A stretch of DNA of 64,000 nt from Hydractinia symbiolongicarpus. Its lineage: Eukaryota; Cnidaria; Hydrozoa; Anthoathecata; Hydractiniidae. Shown in pieces: positions 53,701 through 64,000 of this stretch (position 1 is its first letter; each line of letters begins with the position of its first letter). The stretch is from NCBI RefSeq assembly GCF_029227915.1, contig NC_079879.1:6388001-6452000 (forward strand), written 5' to 3'. The notes under the pieces were generated by a model, which saw only the letters and a program-made list of their open reading frames with translations, did no database searches and was not told the DNA's origin. The translations under genes and the position numbers were made by a program.

Positions 53701-54648
53701 TAGTTTATTGTTTATAGTTACACCTTGATATTTTGTTACTTTTCCTACCGAAAAAAAAATTTCTGGAAAAATTCGCCAAAAGTATTTGAGTTGAGTGAAA
53801 TCGTTCAGAAATACTTTTTCAAAGAAATTCCTTGAAAGGAAGTTTTAAGCGACCTTTTTATATATAAATATATTATTTTTTTGTTTGTTGTATTAGTATG
53901 GCTTCATATCAAGCAATTATACAAATATTATACAAATTTTAAATGATTCTTCCCACATTAGCAAATTCGTTAACGTCAACGGCAAAAAAGTTAGCATCAC
54001 AACATTGTGCAACATTTGTGGCAAGGTCATGTCGAAAAACTTACAACTACAGAAAATACTAAGAGAAAGGGGGGGAGATATTATTTACCGACATGAAACA
54101 CAGGTTTGCCAATTTGCACTTCAGCATTTTTTTACTGACGTAAATAAATTAAATTACACAGACTGAAAATGAGCTTAACTAGTCCAAAGGTAAATAAATT
54201 GACAATGTCGATAGAGAGTACTAAAACGCACAGAGTAGAAGTTGTGTAGAAGTTTTAAAATTGACGACACAGTCTAAATGAATTACACAATACTAGTCGG
54301 TAGTGGCATTTGCTCTTTCGTGAGCCGGTAGCATAGCTACGAAATCATGTAGGGACAAACAACAGGTATTAATACAGAAATTGACGAGAACTAAATACAA
54401 CCAATACAAGGCTAATAGTAGTTACCAGCATTGTTTTTTTCAATCCATCGATTAATAAGGATTTCATTATTGCTCGCATCTCTGAAGACAAAAACATCAT
54501 CAGGAACAATGCCCCTATCAACCATCATGTTAAACTGTTCCCTTGTGTTTGGAAAGTTATCCAAAATCCAGCCACCAGCACTAAAAGAAATTAATCATAG
54601 AACATCAGTACGAATGCAAACAGCAACAACAACTGCAACACCAATAAC

Positions 54649-54696
<48 letters not shown>

Positions 54697-57600
54697 CAAT
54701 AACAACAAAAACAACAACACAACAACAGTAACAACAACAACAAGAAGAAGAAAAACAACAACAACAACAACAGAAATACAGTTTACCAAAGAGCAAATCT
54801 CTAAAATTTAAAAAAGCAAATGTTTATAAAAACAGTAGTTTGCTCCATGACAAACCCCAGTAAGTAGTTCAGTCCACTTTAAAAAAACACAATAAAAACC
54901 AATACCTTGGTCCTTTTTCCGTCCCCTCGTACATTTTTAGAAGAGCTTGTTCTAAACAATCCACATAGTCACCAGCAGAAATGTTGGGTTCTTCTATATT
55001 AGTTGTACTTTTAGCCATCAAATCCAATACCTGTGAAGACACACCAACATATCAACAACAACTGCTTCGTAAATGAATGTATATATCCAGTCTAAACTTT
55101 AGGTGCTTAGATTTCAGGCTTAAGTGCAATTAAACCCTCAATTAATAAGGGCCTTTAAAATGAAAAACATCAATTTGTTGATGGGATTTGTACAATAACA
55201 CAGCATTAATGACAAACAATTAATTTGAAGTGCATAAATGCTAATTAATTACTTAAAATACATTCTGGAACATTTTAATTTATTAACTAAAATAAATTTT
55301 ATATCTTTAAAAATCTTTTTAAAAGCGTTTGGAAATTAGATTAATGGCAAACATTAGTCACATTATCTTGAGACTGACAATTTTATAAGCATAGCAATGC
55401 TAAAAAATACACTAGTAGAGTAAATAATCAGTTTGTACCATAGGATGATTTTCATCAATATCCTGCTCGATAATTTCACCGGTTTCTTCTTCTTCCTCTT
55501 TCTTACTTTCAGTTTCTTCACCATTATTTTCAAAATCCTCTAAATTGTAAATACACTTTTAAATTTTGTGGTCAAGAAAAATTATGCAATTAATGATGTT
55601 TGTAGTGGTATAATATGATTTTTTATGAAAGGAGCAATGAAACTTGCAACACATAGTTAACAAATCATGCCATATTAAAAGTTGGAATTTTTAAGAGGAC
55701 TGACTGGATTTAAACAAACAATATATTTCGTATCAATTATGAAGTTTTTAATGTTAGCACATATTACTATGCTTTTATGGTTGCCACTTGTAAAAAAGAA
55801 TTTAGGAGATTTCATATTTCGGGTTTTTTCTGCTTGAATACTTCCAGAATGCCTTTGACAGGGTGACCACACAATTTTGTCCTTTAAAATAAAGAAATTT
55901 TTGAGGACTTTTCCCCCATTTTTTCAAAATTTTGAGTATAAAAAGCAGAAGGGAACATAACTTGTTCAGGACTTTTAAAAATAAATTCATAAAAGATTTT
56001 AAACTTTGACGTCGAGAAAAAAGCTAGGATTTGTAGGACATTCCTAATCTTGAAATTTTAAAAGGATTTTTGAAGAGTCTGATTACATCAAGATTTTCAA
56101 CCCTTTTCAAAAAAAGCTGATGAGAGGCAACTTAATAAAATAGTGATGTGCTTTTACTAGCTATGTATAGCTATGTGTAGCTATATTTAGCCTTCCTATG
56201 TGGAGAATTAGTACTGAAAAAAATGTGAAAATTTATGTTTGAGGACTCTTAGTGTATGCAAAGAATGTGTAAGGTGGTCAATTTATTAAATTGTGTTTTG
56301 TGGAATAAAAAACTCACAAAACATACAACAAAAAACTAATTTTACATATTGCAAACTTAATGTCATACACACTGAAAAAGTCATCTGTTAACCAATCATT
56401 ATCTTACCTTCATTATCACTGACTGATACTTTACGAGCAAGCGTTTCAGCTTCTCTGTCTGCTTTTACTTTAGCAATGCAATCAGCAAGCAGTTGTGAAT
56501 GTTTGTCTTTTATTAGCTGTTCTTCAACTTCTTTCCTGCGTGGTGCTATTAACTCTTCCATGTTGAAAACCTAAATTTCAAAAATTATTCTTGCCACATA
56601 GTGAACCACTAGCTTTGTAAAAAACCTAGAAGATGCTCAAGTACAAGGAAAAGTTGAGTAAATATTTTATTGTAGATTTGTCCTCACACATTTTAAATCT
56701 ATAAACTCAAGTGCATGAAATTACAAAAAGAAGCTCTATCTGATACTGGTTTTTACCCATTTTTAAATAAAGCCAGATCCAAAAACTTAAATAGAACTAA
56801 TTTTTACTGACATCAGTTGCCCCTTTTTCCGAGTATCTGGACTCTTCAAATCCATTGTGCATAATTGTTAAAAGTGAAGCTAGTGCATTTTTGATGTGAC
56901 TACAAGGGTTCTCGGGTTTTTTTTTAAAAAAGAATTAATAAATAAAAGATTACATTTTACCTTGCCACCAAATTTATCTGCAAGTTTTTTGCACAAAGTT
57001 GTTACTCCAGATAACGGAGCACCAAGAACCATCAGTTTACAGGGAGGTGTAGGCTGTGGTGGAAGAACATATGGTCTGGGATTTTTCATGAACTTATTCA
57101 AGGCTTCAACAGAAGACAGCAGGTACATCTTATCTAAAAAACTAAATATGAAGATTGAAAATTATGCTGCCTCTCTGTTAAACTTAAAACTTGGTAATAT
57201 ATATCACTCCTTTTCAGAAGTGGCTTTTGGTGTGCAGAATTGGTGACTTTCTCATTAAGTTTGTCATTTTACATTTTGCTATGGAAACACATCATTTTGT
57301 GTGCATATGACCATGCAAACGTACTATACCATTTCCTGCAGCAAAGTGATTTGTAATGATGCATATTCGTAACATTGTATTCTCAAGACAAAGAAATTCC
57401 AAAGATTAAAAAAAACTTTGAAGGCTATAATTTTATTTTATCTTAAAAGCACTTTTCTTGTCTTTTATGATGTAGATGCCCTTGCATTTAAGCATGGTAT
57501 GAAATCCACAAAAACTTAATAACCACACCATACATAATACAATGTTAAAGTCCCCAAAACATTTATTAGTAATTCACATTAGACAAGATTACAAGATTAA

Positions 57601-60600
57601 CAAAATTAGATACCTGACAGCAAATTCTGGACTTCCCGAAATACATTCTCCTTCATATAATGCAACAGGACAGAGTCGATTCCATCTGCTTCTACGCCAA
57701 CGAAAGCCAGGTGCTATCATCTCCGATACCGCTAAACTTCGAAGTATATCTTCTGTGTCCATGTCTTCTGGAATCTCTTCTTGGTCTTCCCCACCCTGAA
57801 GACGTTGTGGCACCACAGCACGAGCCAGCACAGAAACATCTAATTTTTCTATCAGGTTCTAGCAGATAAAATCAAAATCAGCATCAATATTTATTACCAG
57901 CAGAAATATCTCAAGAGCATAAATTTGAATTTTTCAGATATTACATACCTTGTACAAAATTTTTGCAGGAAGGTTAGCATCCAGTTCTATAACTTTTTGT
58001 TGGTCATTTTCGGCAATATAGTCCTAAGAAGAAAAACCAATAAAGGATTTTGGTAACAGATGAGTGTAATATTTATGTTTAAATGCTAATCAGATTTGGC
58101 ACAAAAACAGTGGTAGGTATTTTTTTAGACATTCAATTGTTTTCTATAAACAAAACAGTTAAGTTGCTTTTCTAATATAGGCGTGCTAATGCAGGCAGGA
58201 AAATGAAGTACAACAAAGGAAAAAAAGATCTTAATTATTACGAGCACACCCTCTTAAAAGATTTCTAAAAATAATTTTCATGTCACCCAAGTTAATGCGA
58301 ACTTTCTGTTTCGCAGGAACATAAATAAAGAAAGAGTATTCAAATTGCACTACCTAGAATTTTATATTTCTTTAGGTCAACAAAAAAACAAACAAACAAA
58401 AAGTGTAAAATGTGTATTACACTATTACTATTATTGTTCCACCAGAAGCATTAGTGTCTCTTTCGTTGACGTTGAAATTATTAATTTTTAATCTAGCCCT
58501 TCTTGACACTTTAAGTTTTGACATAAACTTTCATTTTGTGATTACAGGATCCTAATTACAAGTACACATCTTTTTGTAGAAATAATATTGGTTGGTTCTA
58601 ATTTAGTGCACATTTTGCTCTGATAAATGTTTTTTTCCTAATTATGATAGGTACCCTTGAAAATAATTATTTTTTGGTGATCCCTAAATTAGGTTAATGT
58701 ATAAAAATAACTTTTAAAAATGATTTTATATACCGTATATTTTAGTCCCTTTATACCAAAATAAACCCAGGTCAAACACCACTTATTATAATTACTGTGG
58801 AAAGTTATCATTTCTTGAACATGATAGTTTAGTAGGCGACGTTTCGGGAGATCCTTCTCCCATCATTGGGCAAAGTAAAATGATGTTGCGCATGTATTTA
58901 TATAATTGCAGAGGATCGAAATTCATAAAAATTAACCAATCAGAAACGAGCTGATAATTACAGCTAATTACGGTAATTAACATTTTCGGACCTGGATGTA
59001 GGTAACTACTTTTTCTGTAGGGCTGGTAACCAAATCTCAGGAAGTTGATACTCTGTCAATGATTTTCTTCTCATCCCAATTAAACTGATGACTTCTGCTC
59101 CAGCTGTGGTCCGCAATTTCGTTTTTCTTTACATCTCCGTTTCTCACTGCGCGCATATGTTCTTGTACTCGTTGCTTAAACTTTCTTTTCGTTTCGCCTA
59201 TATACACTGCATCACAATCTTTACACAGGATTTCGTAAACAACATTGCTTTGTTCTTCCAGGTTTATTTTGTCTTTTGGTTTAGACAAAGTGCTTCTTAT
59301 GGTGTCTTTAGAGGTAAGAATGCATTTGATCTTGTGTTGCCTTAAAACTCGACAAAGGATCTCGCTGGTACCTGGTACAAAGGGTAGGAATGCTGATACG
59401 ATAAATTCCTCTGATGTTTCCTTGTTGTCTCCGTTGCATCTTCTCTTCATTTTATTTTCTACTTGCGTGATGACTTTATGACTGTATCCATTTGCGATTA
59501 ATGAATTTCTTACACGTCGAATTTCTTACTTACTTTAGCTCTTACTGTGTCGCCTACTAAACTATCATGTTCAAGAAATGATAAACTTTCCACAGTAATA
59601 TGAATACTGAACAGACTAACCGAAATAATATCTTCAATAACCACTTATTAAAACTGACTTTGCTGTAATCAGGGCTTTACAACCTAGGCCCGGTTATGTT
59701 GTAGATATATCATAACGATATGGTAGGCCTTTTCAGAATGACCTTTTTTTAATCACAATTTTTGCAAAGTTTATTTCTTTATATAAAAATATTTTAAAAA
59801 ATACAGGGACTTTTTCTTACATTTCCTGCCTTCATAAAAGACTTCTTTTGCAAACCTAGCTGGCTCCAAACACTCATTTAATGTGCTTAAGAATGGCAAA
59901 TGGCAAATCTATTTTACTCAAATTCATTTTACTTAAACTTTCGTCTTTAGAATGCAAGTAGAGAATAGTTTATTGTTAGGCGAAGAAAAAAAAATGCTTC
60001 TACATTAAACTAGTTGGATTCTTCTTGGCAACACTCCCCTTATGCAGAAAGCTGCTATCATGTTTCATTTTTCAAGAGAGATTCTAAAATGGTATCTTAA
60101 AATGGTTATAAGATTAGAGACACATAATTTCACTAATTGGACCAAAAATTGCCTTATTAAATACCTCAAATTTTTTCAGCATGAGCTTTCTGTAATTTTT
60201 TAAATTTTTTGACAAATTTTCTGAAAGTTCATCTTTTCGGACAACTAATCTCTCGAAAAGTTCTTTTGTTTGTTCTTCTCTATCAAGATCTTCAAGCAGT
60301 TCCTACAAAACAAAATTATTAAAACCTTGTAGACATGGCAATAGCAGTCACTGGCAGCTTAAAAAACTTATTAATGTTCGAAAAAATTGCTTGAAGAAAA
60401 ATCAGTTGGATGAAATTACTGGACAAATGATGCAAGTCTAAAGTAATTTTAATCAGTTATAAAAAGTTTCTTAAGAACCTCTTCTTCAGAAGATTCTTCA
60501 TCATCCACATCACTTCCTTCCTCTTCATCACCCTCCTCATTCTCATCTCCATCTTCTTTAGTTTCTTGTGCAGCAGTTTCTATAAATTCTTTCTCATAAA

Positions 60601-60679
60601 ATTCCTTTGTGTACAAATTGTTTGTTACAGGATCAACTTTAACTCCCACAATACGTTTCATCAGGTCGTTATCTGCAAT
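38707..60679 (-). CDS. AK9: AK9-like multidomain adenylate/nucleoside kinase (5' end outside window)
   Basis: 25 exons with consistent phases encode about 1,549 residues, from the LID region of kinase core 1 to the C-terminus (DRPIDFDHKL). Exons: 60679-60479, 60302-60165, 58023-57949, 57858-57614, 57141-56961, 56570-56408, 55539-55439, 55030-54906, 54580-54426, 53466-53284, 52422-52112, 51916-51703, 51374-51206, 49174-48955, 48244-48176, 47104-46877, 46231-46013, 45610-45397, 45171-44970, 44198-44052, 43532-43315, 41839-41479, 41051-40953, 39483-39266, 38900-38707 (ends within a base or two). P-loops: core 2 GAPLSGVTT (Lys replaced by Val), core 3 GPKGSGKT, core 4 GPPKSGKT. Between cores are repeated CPV...KIYFLS modules and long acidic segments. 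NMP-kinase signatures: FVLDGYPVT, FILEGFPRT, WILDNFPNT. Exons of core 1 should lie beyond the right edge. Some family members are ciliary or testis proteins. Confidence 0.92.
40050..40790. repeat. Internally repeated intronic sequence
   Basis: Blocks recur: GTAAAGTCTTGCCTTTATTT near 40,264 and GTAAAGTCTCGCCTTTATTT near 40,411; AGCAGATTTTGCAGCAA near 40,371 and 40,683; and AGCGGAC / AGCAGACAC phrases near 40,100 and 40,730-40,755. It looks like an old repeat family, duplicated about 140 bp apart, in the penultimate AK9 introns. Confidence 0.5.
41235..41330 (+). mobile_element. tRNA-derived SINE fragment
   Basis: Box A-like GTGATGCAATGG and box B-like GGATCGAATCC are about 40 bp apart, surrounded by arms that would fold only poorly as tRNA (CTCCCAATTCTGGGGACC). 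The 3' part continues into unrelated sequence. Lies in an AK9 intron. Confidence 0.5.
42517..42896. mobile_element. Foldback / long-inverted-repeat MITE in AK9 intron
   Basis: About 120-bp arms are near-perfect reverse complements: CAATAAAAATAAGTACGAGA at 42,517 against its complement ending at 42,896, including ATGATGACATCTTTTTTATT, CGTCTTGTTACTACA and AACGTAAATTGTTACAATT. A spacer of about 135 bp separates them. The whole could form a hairpin in pre-mRNA. No coding capacity; no clear target duplication found. Confidence 0.8.
46250..46640. repeat. (AATG/TGAA)n microsatellite
   Basis: Nearly continuous ATGA/TGAA tetranucleotides, purest at about 46,485-46,615, starting 20 bp upstream (gene sense) of the AK9 exon 46,231-46,013. 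The long Ser/Phe/Ile/His frames read across it are by-products of the repeat. Confidence 0.9.
49620..50310 (+). mobile_element. Degenerate LINE reverse-transcriptase fragment
   Basis: The frame near 49,645-49,720 reads GVPQGSVLGPLFFNIYLN, the signature palm/fingers motif of Jockey/CR1-type reverse transcriptases. Downstream (49,732-50,109) remnants of the thumb region remain, including FGKPRERPSSVPVNG and KKIELLGINIDYGLTF. The catalytic Asp pair is not recognisable. Intronic to AK9, opposite strand. Confidence 0.75.
50313..50350. repeat. Perfect 16-bp stem-loop
   Basis: CTTTCTCGTGAGTGAT (50,313-50,328) is exactly complementary to ATCACTCACGAGAAAG (50,335-50,350), loop GGACCT. It lies between the LINE fragment and the SINE, in an AK9 intron. 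Confidence 0.85.
50385..50672 (-). mobile_element. tRNA-derived SINE
   Basis: On the minus strand the head reads GCGTGGCCTTGTGGTTATCG (box A type) and, about 45 bp on, GTGGTTCGGTCCAC (box B type). A GGACCTTGTGAT block is doubled inside the head. The body runs to a tail GAATAATAATAAAAGA near 50,385. Confidence 0.7.
52551..52691. repeat. 35-bp tandem repeat, four copies, in AK9 intron
   Basis: Units start at 52,551, 52,586, 52,621 and 52,656 (ACACTAAGATTCTCTATCAC...CTGATGTGACTT). Copies 1-2 and 3-4 form sub-pairs (CTAAGATTC against CTGAGATTG), implying doubling of a diverged pair. Confidence 0.9.
54650..54695. repeat. (CAA)n microsatellite
   Basis: About 15 uninterrupted CAA units (TTG on the gene strand), continued by imperfect AAC-rich sequence to about 54,775. 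It lies 70 bp upstream (gene sense) of an AK9 acceptor at 54,581. Confidence 0.95.
58792..59605 (-). mobile_element. 5'-truncated Penelope-like retroelement with GIY-YIG domain
   Basis: A minus-strand frame, best from about 59,525 to 59,037, carries a GIY-YIG endonuclease: NVVYEILCKDCDAVYIGETK, then KRKFKQRVQEHMRAVRNGD and SHQFNWDEKKIID. This C-terminal nuclease plus the preceding FVPGTSEILCRVLRQHK segment is typical of Penelope-like elements; the RT is missing. The two ends are inverted copies of about 50 bp (58,792-58,840 and 59,553-59,602: GTCGCCTACTAAACTATCAT and on). Minus-strand sequence just before this repeat resembles a hammerhead-ribozyme core. Intronic to AK9, same strand. Confidence 0.8.
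58836..58870 (-). ncRNA. Hammerhead-ribozyme-like motif of Penelope-like element
   Basis: Minus strand: TGATG, then GGGAG / CTCCC stem with AAGGAT loop, then CGAAAC and GTC. Penelope-like elements are known to carry hammerhead motifs in their terminal repeats. Two core positions (before TGATG and after it) deviate from the consensus, so catalytic activity is doubtful. Confidence 0.35.
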
Positions 60680-61790
60680 CTAATCAAAGAAAACATAAGA
60701 AACATAAGCTGGGAACTGTAAATTAAATCCTTGCGGATTATTTATGACAGTAAAAAGAGAACACATTTAAATAAAAAATATATAGAATGCAGTTATAACA
60801 CCAGTAAGTAAAGCTTAGTTTACACTATGTGTTTAGGATTGTGTGTCTGTTGGGTATGAATTGCATCTAAATCTTGTCACATAGGACTTATGTTTAAGTG
60901 ATACATATGACGCTATTTACACAAAATGTTGAATAAAAAAGCTAAGCTTGAATAGTATGAAAACAAATTTTTACTATTTATATTCCATTTTGATTATTTA
61001 ATTTTACATATATATTCCAAAAAAAAAAAAAGGTAAAAAGCAAAAACATGTTTCAAAGGAAACATTTGAAAAAGACTGGCTTGTGGTATGCTGTTCTTTT
61101 CGTGACTGTAATTGTTTAGAAAAAATAAAATTGTACCAATTTTGCAATGGTTTTCCTTGTTTTTTCTCTGCTGCCATTATGAAAATAAGTTAAATATCTT
61201 AAGGGCAAAAATGTTCACAGACAGACATTTTCATGGGATTTATTTTCTAAGGAGTCCAAAAGATCTAGTAGATTTCCAAAAACTAATTTTCGCGTTTGGC
61301 TACTATTTGGTAAATGTCATGGACTTAATTTTTAAGTTTATTGAAAATATACATTTTACAGAAGGTTTCTAAAGTATTTATTTCTTGATATATTTAAAAT
61401 ATTTTACAGAGATTATAATTTAAGTAATAATCATTATTTTTATCCTCCTCGAATAAATTGAACGCATTTCAAATTCCCTGCCTGTAACTTCCATCCCATT
61501 TGTCACAGGGCGGATATTTTTTTTTCATAAATAAAAAAATTAATCTCCTCTTCATCCATAACTGATGTGTGACCAGCATTACTTTAATCAGAATATTTGA
61601 CAGAGGGTTGTGTGTCGGCAACTTCTTTTGATATTCCATTGGTTACTACTGCTGACCTTTCTACAGGTGTCAGGGTGGTAGGCATTCATCAAACAACCTA
61701 TATGCAACTGCTTGAGGACTGATAATTTTAACTTGACTTATATGTTATTCAAGGGTGTTCCTTTTCTATTTTATTAGTGATTTTTACTGT
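60680..61790. other. No gene recognised (probable AK9 intron)
   Basis: An AK9 acceptor at 60,680-60,681 implies the upstream exon lies to the right, but no minus-strand reading with a P-loop was found here. Homopolymer tracts and AT-rich sequence only. Confidence 0.4.
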
Positions 61791-61865
61791 ACTATTCCGT
61801 AAACTTTTGCGTCATCAGTGCCTTGAAAGAACCATTTACAGTAAGGTCAAGTGGTTGGAATATGT
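61791..61865 (-). pseudogene. pogo/Tigger-like transposase fragment
   Basis: The minus strand reads IFQPLDLTVNGSFKALMTQK, the FQPLDLTVN signature that precedes the last catalytic residue region of pogo/Tigger-type DDE transposases. Only about 25 residues are recognisable; the upstream frame at 61,890-62,210 may be more of it but is not convincing. Confidence 0.45.
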
Positions 61866-62219
61866 TTGTCTAAAATTTATGATACTTTTATGTATATACC
61901 TGGAGAATTTTCTTTTGGGTTTTCCCTTCTGGTAGCACTGCAATTTGATAATGACTTAAAAACAGCAGTTTTACTTTTTTAAAATTAGTCTCTGTGGTGA
62001 AGTAATTTGGGAATGCAATTGAATTTTCATGACAACGAAAATGTTCCAAGGAGAAAAAGGGAAGATAGACTGATGAATAAAACAAGATATCGACGAAAAC
62101 AAGTATGGGCACGCAAATATGGTTTCTTAAATTTTCGAGTTTAATTTTGTTGTTAGAGGTTACCATTATTACCAAAAGTATTGGCAACCTAAATATAATA
62201 TAAATGAACAACTACTCAC

Positions 62220-64000
62220 GAGGGAGATAATTCATTTGATTTATTTGTTGTTAAAACATTTGTGGGGTCAAGTGGAAGAACTATTGGTCATTTAACAATA
62301 TAGATGTCTCATTCAACAAAGTTTTTATTACGTGGTGCAATATTATTTGCTACTTTGTCATCAACTACATACAAAGGATCGCCTTTAGTACAAGGCAGGT
62401 TGAAAATACATTGCAAAGTGACTATTAATATGGCTAAAACCTTGAAAATCAAACAAATTATTGAAGGAAATATGATCTTTATTCTGAACCTCAAAGTTCA
62501 AAAGTGCTAGGTTCCGTCCTTCACCATACAATTGATGTTAAGTTTGATCCTTTTTATCTTTTGATTTACTCTTATTCTTCAGGTCCCAAAAGAGCTGAGG
62601 AATGAGAGTAAATGTTGTAAAAAAAAGTAAAAAAAACTGGCATTATTGATCTTGATTTGGTAGTTTTAAGACGGACTATTACAGCGTTGTAGTGCAGCAA
62701 AAGTTTATTTCTAGCACAACAAAAAAGTTTGTACTGCAGCAAATGTCTATCTTAATTTTCAAATTCCTCATGTGAGTCTTTTTGGATTAGCATCATGATT
62801 ACTTATGCAAGTTACAGTTATACAGAAATAGAGATTGTTTTAGAGCAATGTATGTAATAAACAATATATTTATATTGTGTTCTGAAAATTTTAGATAATT
62901 GTATTTCAGAAAAAAATATCGTTCAAGATAAAAATTAATGACAAATCAATCCCAATGACATATCCAGTTCTTGTTTGTTTTTTAAATATTTGTTTATAAC
63001 ACAACAAATAACTTCTGACGGAAAGATATATGTTTGCAAACATATTTGTCATTACGTTGGCAAATATCGAGTGTCATCTGGAATTACAAAGGCTATAACT
63101 GCCCTTATCGCAATTCATGCTGGAGGGTAGAATCAGTCCCCTCTCCCACCACTCTTCAACTTTTTTTTCATAACTATTCATGGGCTTATAGTTAGTTACA
63201 CCTTGATACTTTAGCAAACTTTTCTTTGTCTTCCAAAATAAATCCTTTAAAAATAAAAATCATATACAATAGTGTTGCATGTTAATCAGTAAATTTTACA
63301 ACATGCATCTGAACTAAAAGACCTTTAAAATAAAAATCATGCACGTTTAATTTTTAGTTTGAATGTTTAGCTATGTGAGAACATATGCAGAATTATAAAT
63401 TTTTTATTTTTTTTTTAAAAAAATAACAGTTTGTAAAGAACTTTATGCAGTATATTTTTTTTAAAAAAACTAACCATTTGTACAGAACTTTCATTTCACG
63501 TTGTGGCAAGAAGGCATCTGTTCTGGACATAACAGTCAGTAAAAATTAAAGTGGGCAATAAATCCTGCACAATAGAGTAATGGGCCAAAAAAACGACTAG
63601 CTAGTTAAAAAGTTTTTAACAAAGAAGAAGGTTGAAGATAGCGGTCAAGCGAGAAGAAAAATAATTATTTAACAGCTATCTGGAATTACATGAAGTTTTA
63701 ACAAAAAGTGGATTATGCAAATCTTTCAGGTGAGTCCAACTTGTAAATGTACCTCAGGGTCACTTCAGGCTTGTTTTTAATATAGCAGTAGAGTTATATT
63801 TTACATCTTAAATTACTGTTGTTTACAAATTCCATAGAATTTGCACTGAAAGTATACTCAACATTTTCACACACAGGTTATTGTTATTTGTACAAAAGTC
63901 GCAATGAACCGCAATAAATGTGATGTAATTATTTTCTCTAAGCAATAATGGTCTATCATGAAAGTTATTTATTTATGAAAGTTGTGCCAACGCGGAAGCT
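62220..64000. other. AT-rich stretch without recognised features
   Basis: No coding, RNA or terminal-repeat structure supported on either strand. Poly-A/poly-T tracts are frequent (for example about 63,390-63,470). Confidence 0.45.

Noticed and set aside
54595-54811. Poly-Gln/Asn and poly-Cys frames
   Set aside because: Translations of the (CAA)n tract and its complement; intronic.
61888-62211. Missing first exons of AK9 or more of the pogo transposase
   Set aside because: The frame lacks a P-loop or kinase signature and shows only a vague link to the transposase signature at 61,791-61,865.

Overview
The window reads as an AT-rich invertebrate metazoan genome. Introns with GT/AG boundaries, simple repeats, several retroelement remnants and the gene families present all suggest a cnidarian, possibly a hydrozoan. 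That placement is an inference from memory of family distribution; no search was run.

Layout. Positions 1-552 hold the last two exons of an unidentified plus-strand gene. Positions 553-2,980 are AT-rich with dispersed and tandem repeats. A 1.55-kb minisatellite built on an exact 10-bp period fills 2,981-4,530. A 22.8-kb Polinton/Maverick-type (virus-derived, self-synthesising) element spans about 4,862-27,650 between inverted terminal repeats. Positions 27,651-34,453 are mostly non-coding, with a gutted LINE that carries a hAT-like MITE. A four-exon holocarboxylase synthetase gene lies at 34,454-38,093 (+). At least 25 exons of an AK9-like multidomain adenylate/nucleoside kinase gene run on the minus strand from 60,679 to 38,707. 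Its introns carry SINEs, LINE and Penelope-like fragments, a long foldback and microsatellites. Nothing convincing is coding to the right of 60,680.

The Polinton is the main object of interest. It is two diverged head-to-tail halves rather than one element. Half A (about 5,150-16,840) has the left terminal repeat and lacks the right end. Half B (about 16,850-27,400) starts inside the DNA polymerase gene and has the right terminal repeat. Shared gene order is: protein-primed-type B-family DNA polymerase, HNH endonuclease, TM-anchored protein, predicted myristoylated MGNSLS protein, GRVA/TM protein, a small 82-aa protein, packaging ATPase and coiled-coil/TM protein on plus; integrase and candidate major capsid on minus; then further conserved virion-type genes. 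Half B adds a replication/zinc-type gene cluster near the right end. Most genes carry frameshifts, stops or deletions, so the element looks defective.

Three features deserve attention. First, nearly every gene boundary carries a stem-loop. At equivalent boundaries of the two halves the hairpin is often kept while its sequence differs completely. Second, most start codons sit directly behind an AATAAA-like motif, giving boundaries that read hairpin - AATAAA - ATG. Third, one HNH endonuclease family occurs three times at three different sites, interrupting the polymerase in half A, replacing the start of the integrase in half A, and following the polymerase in half B.
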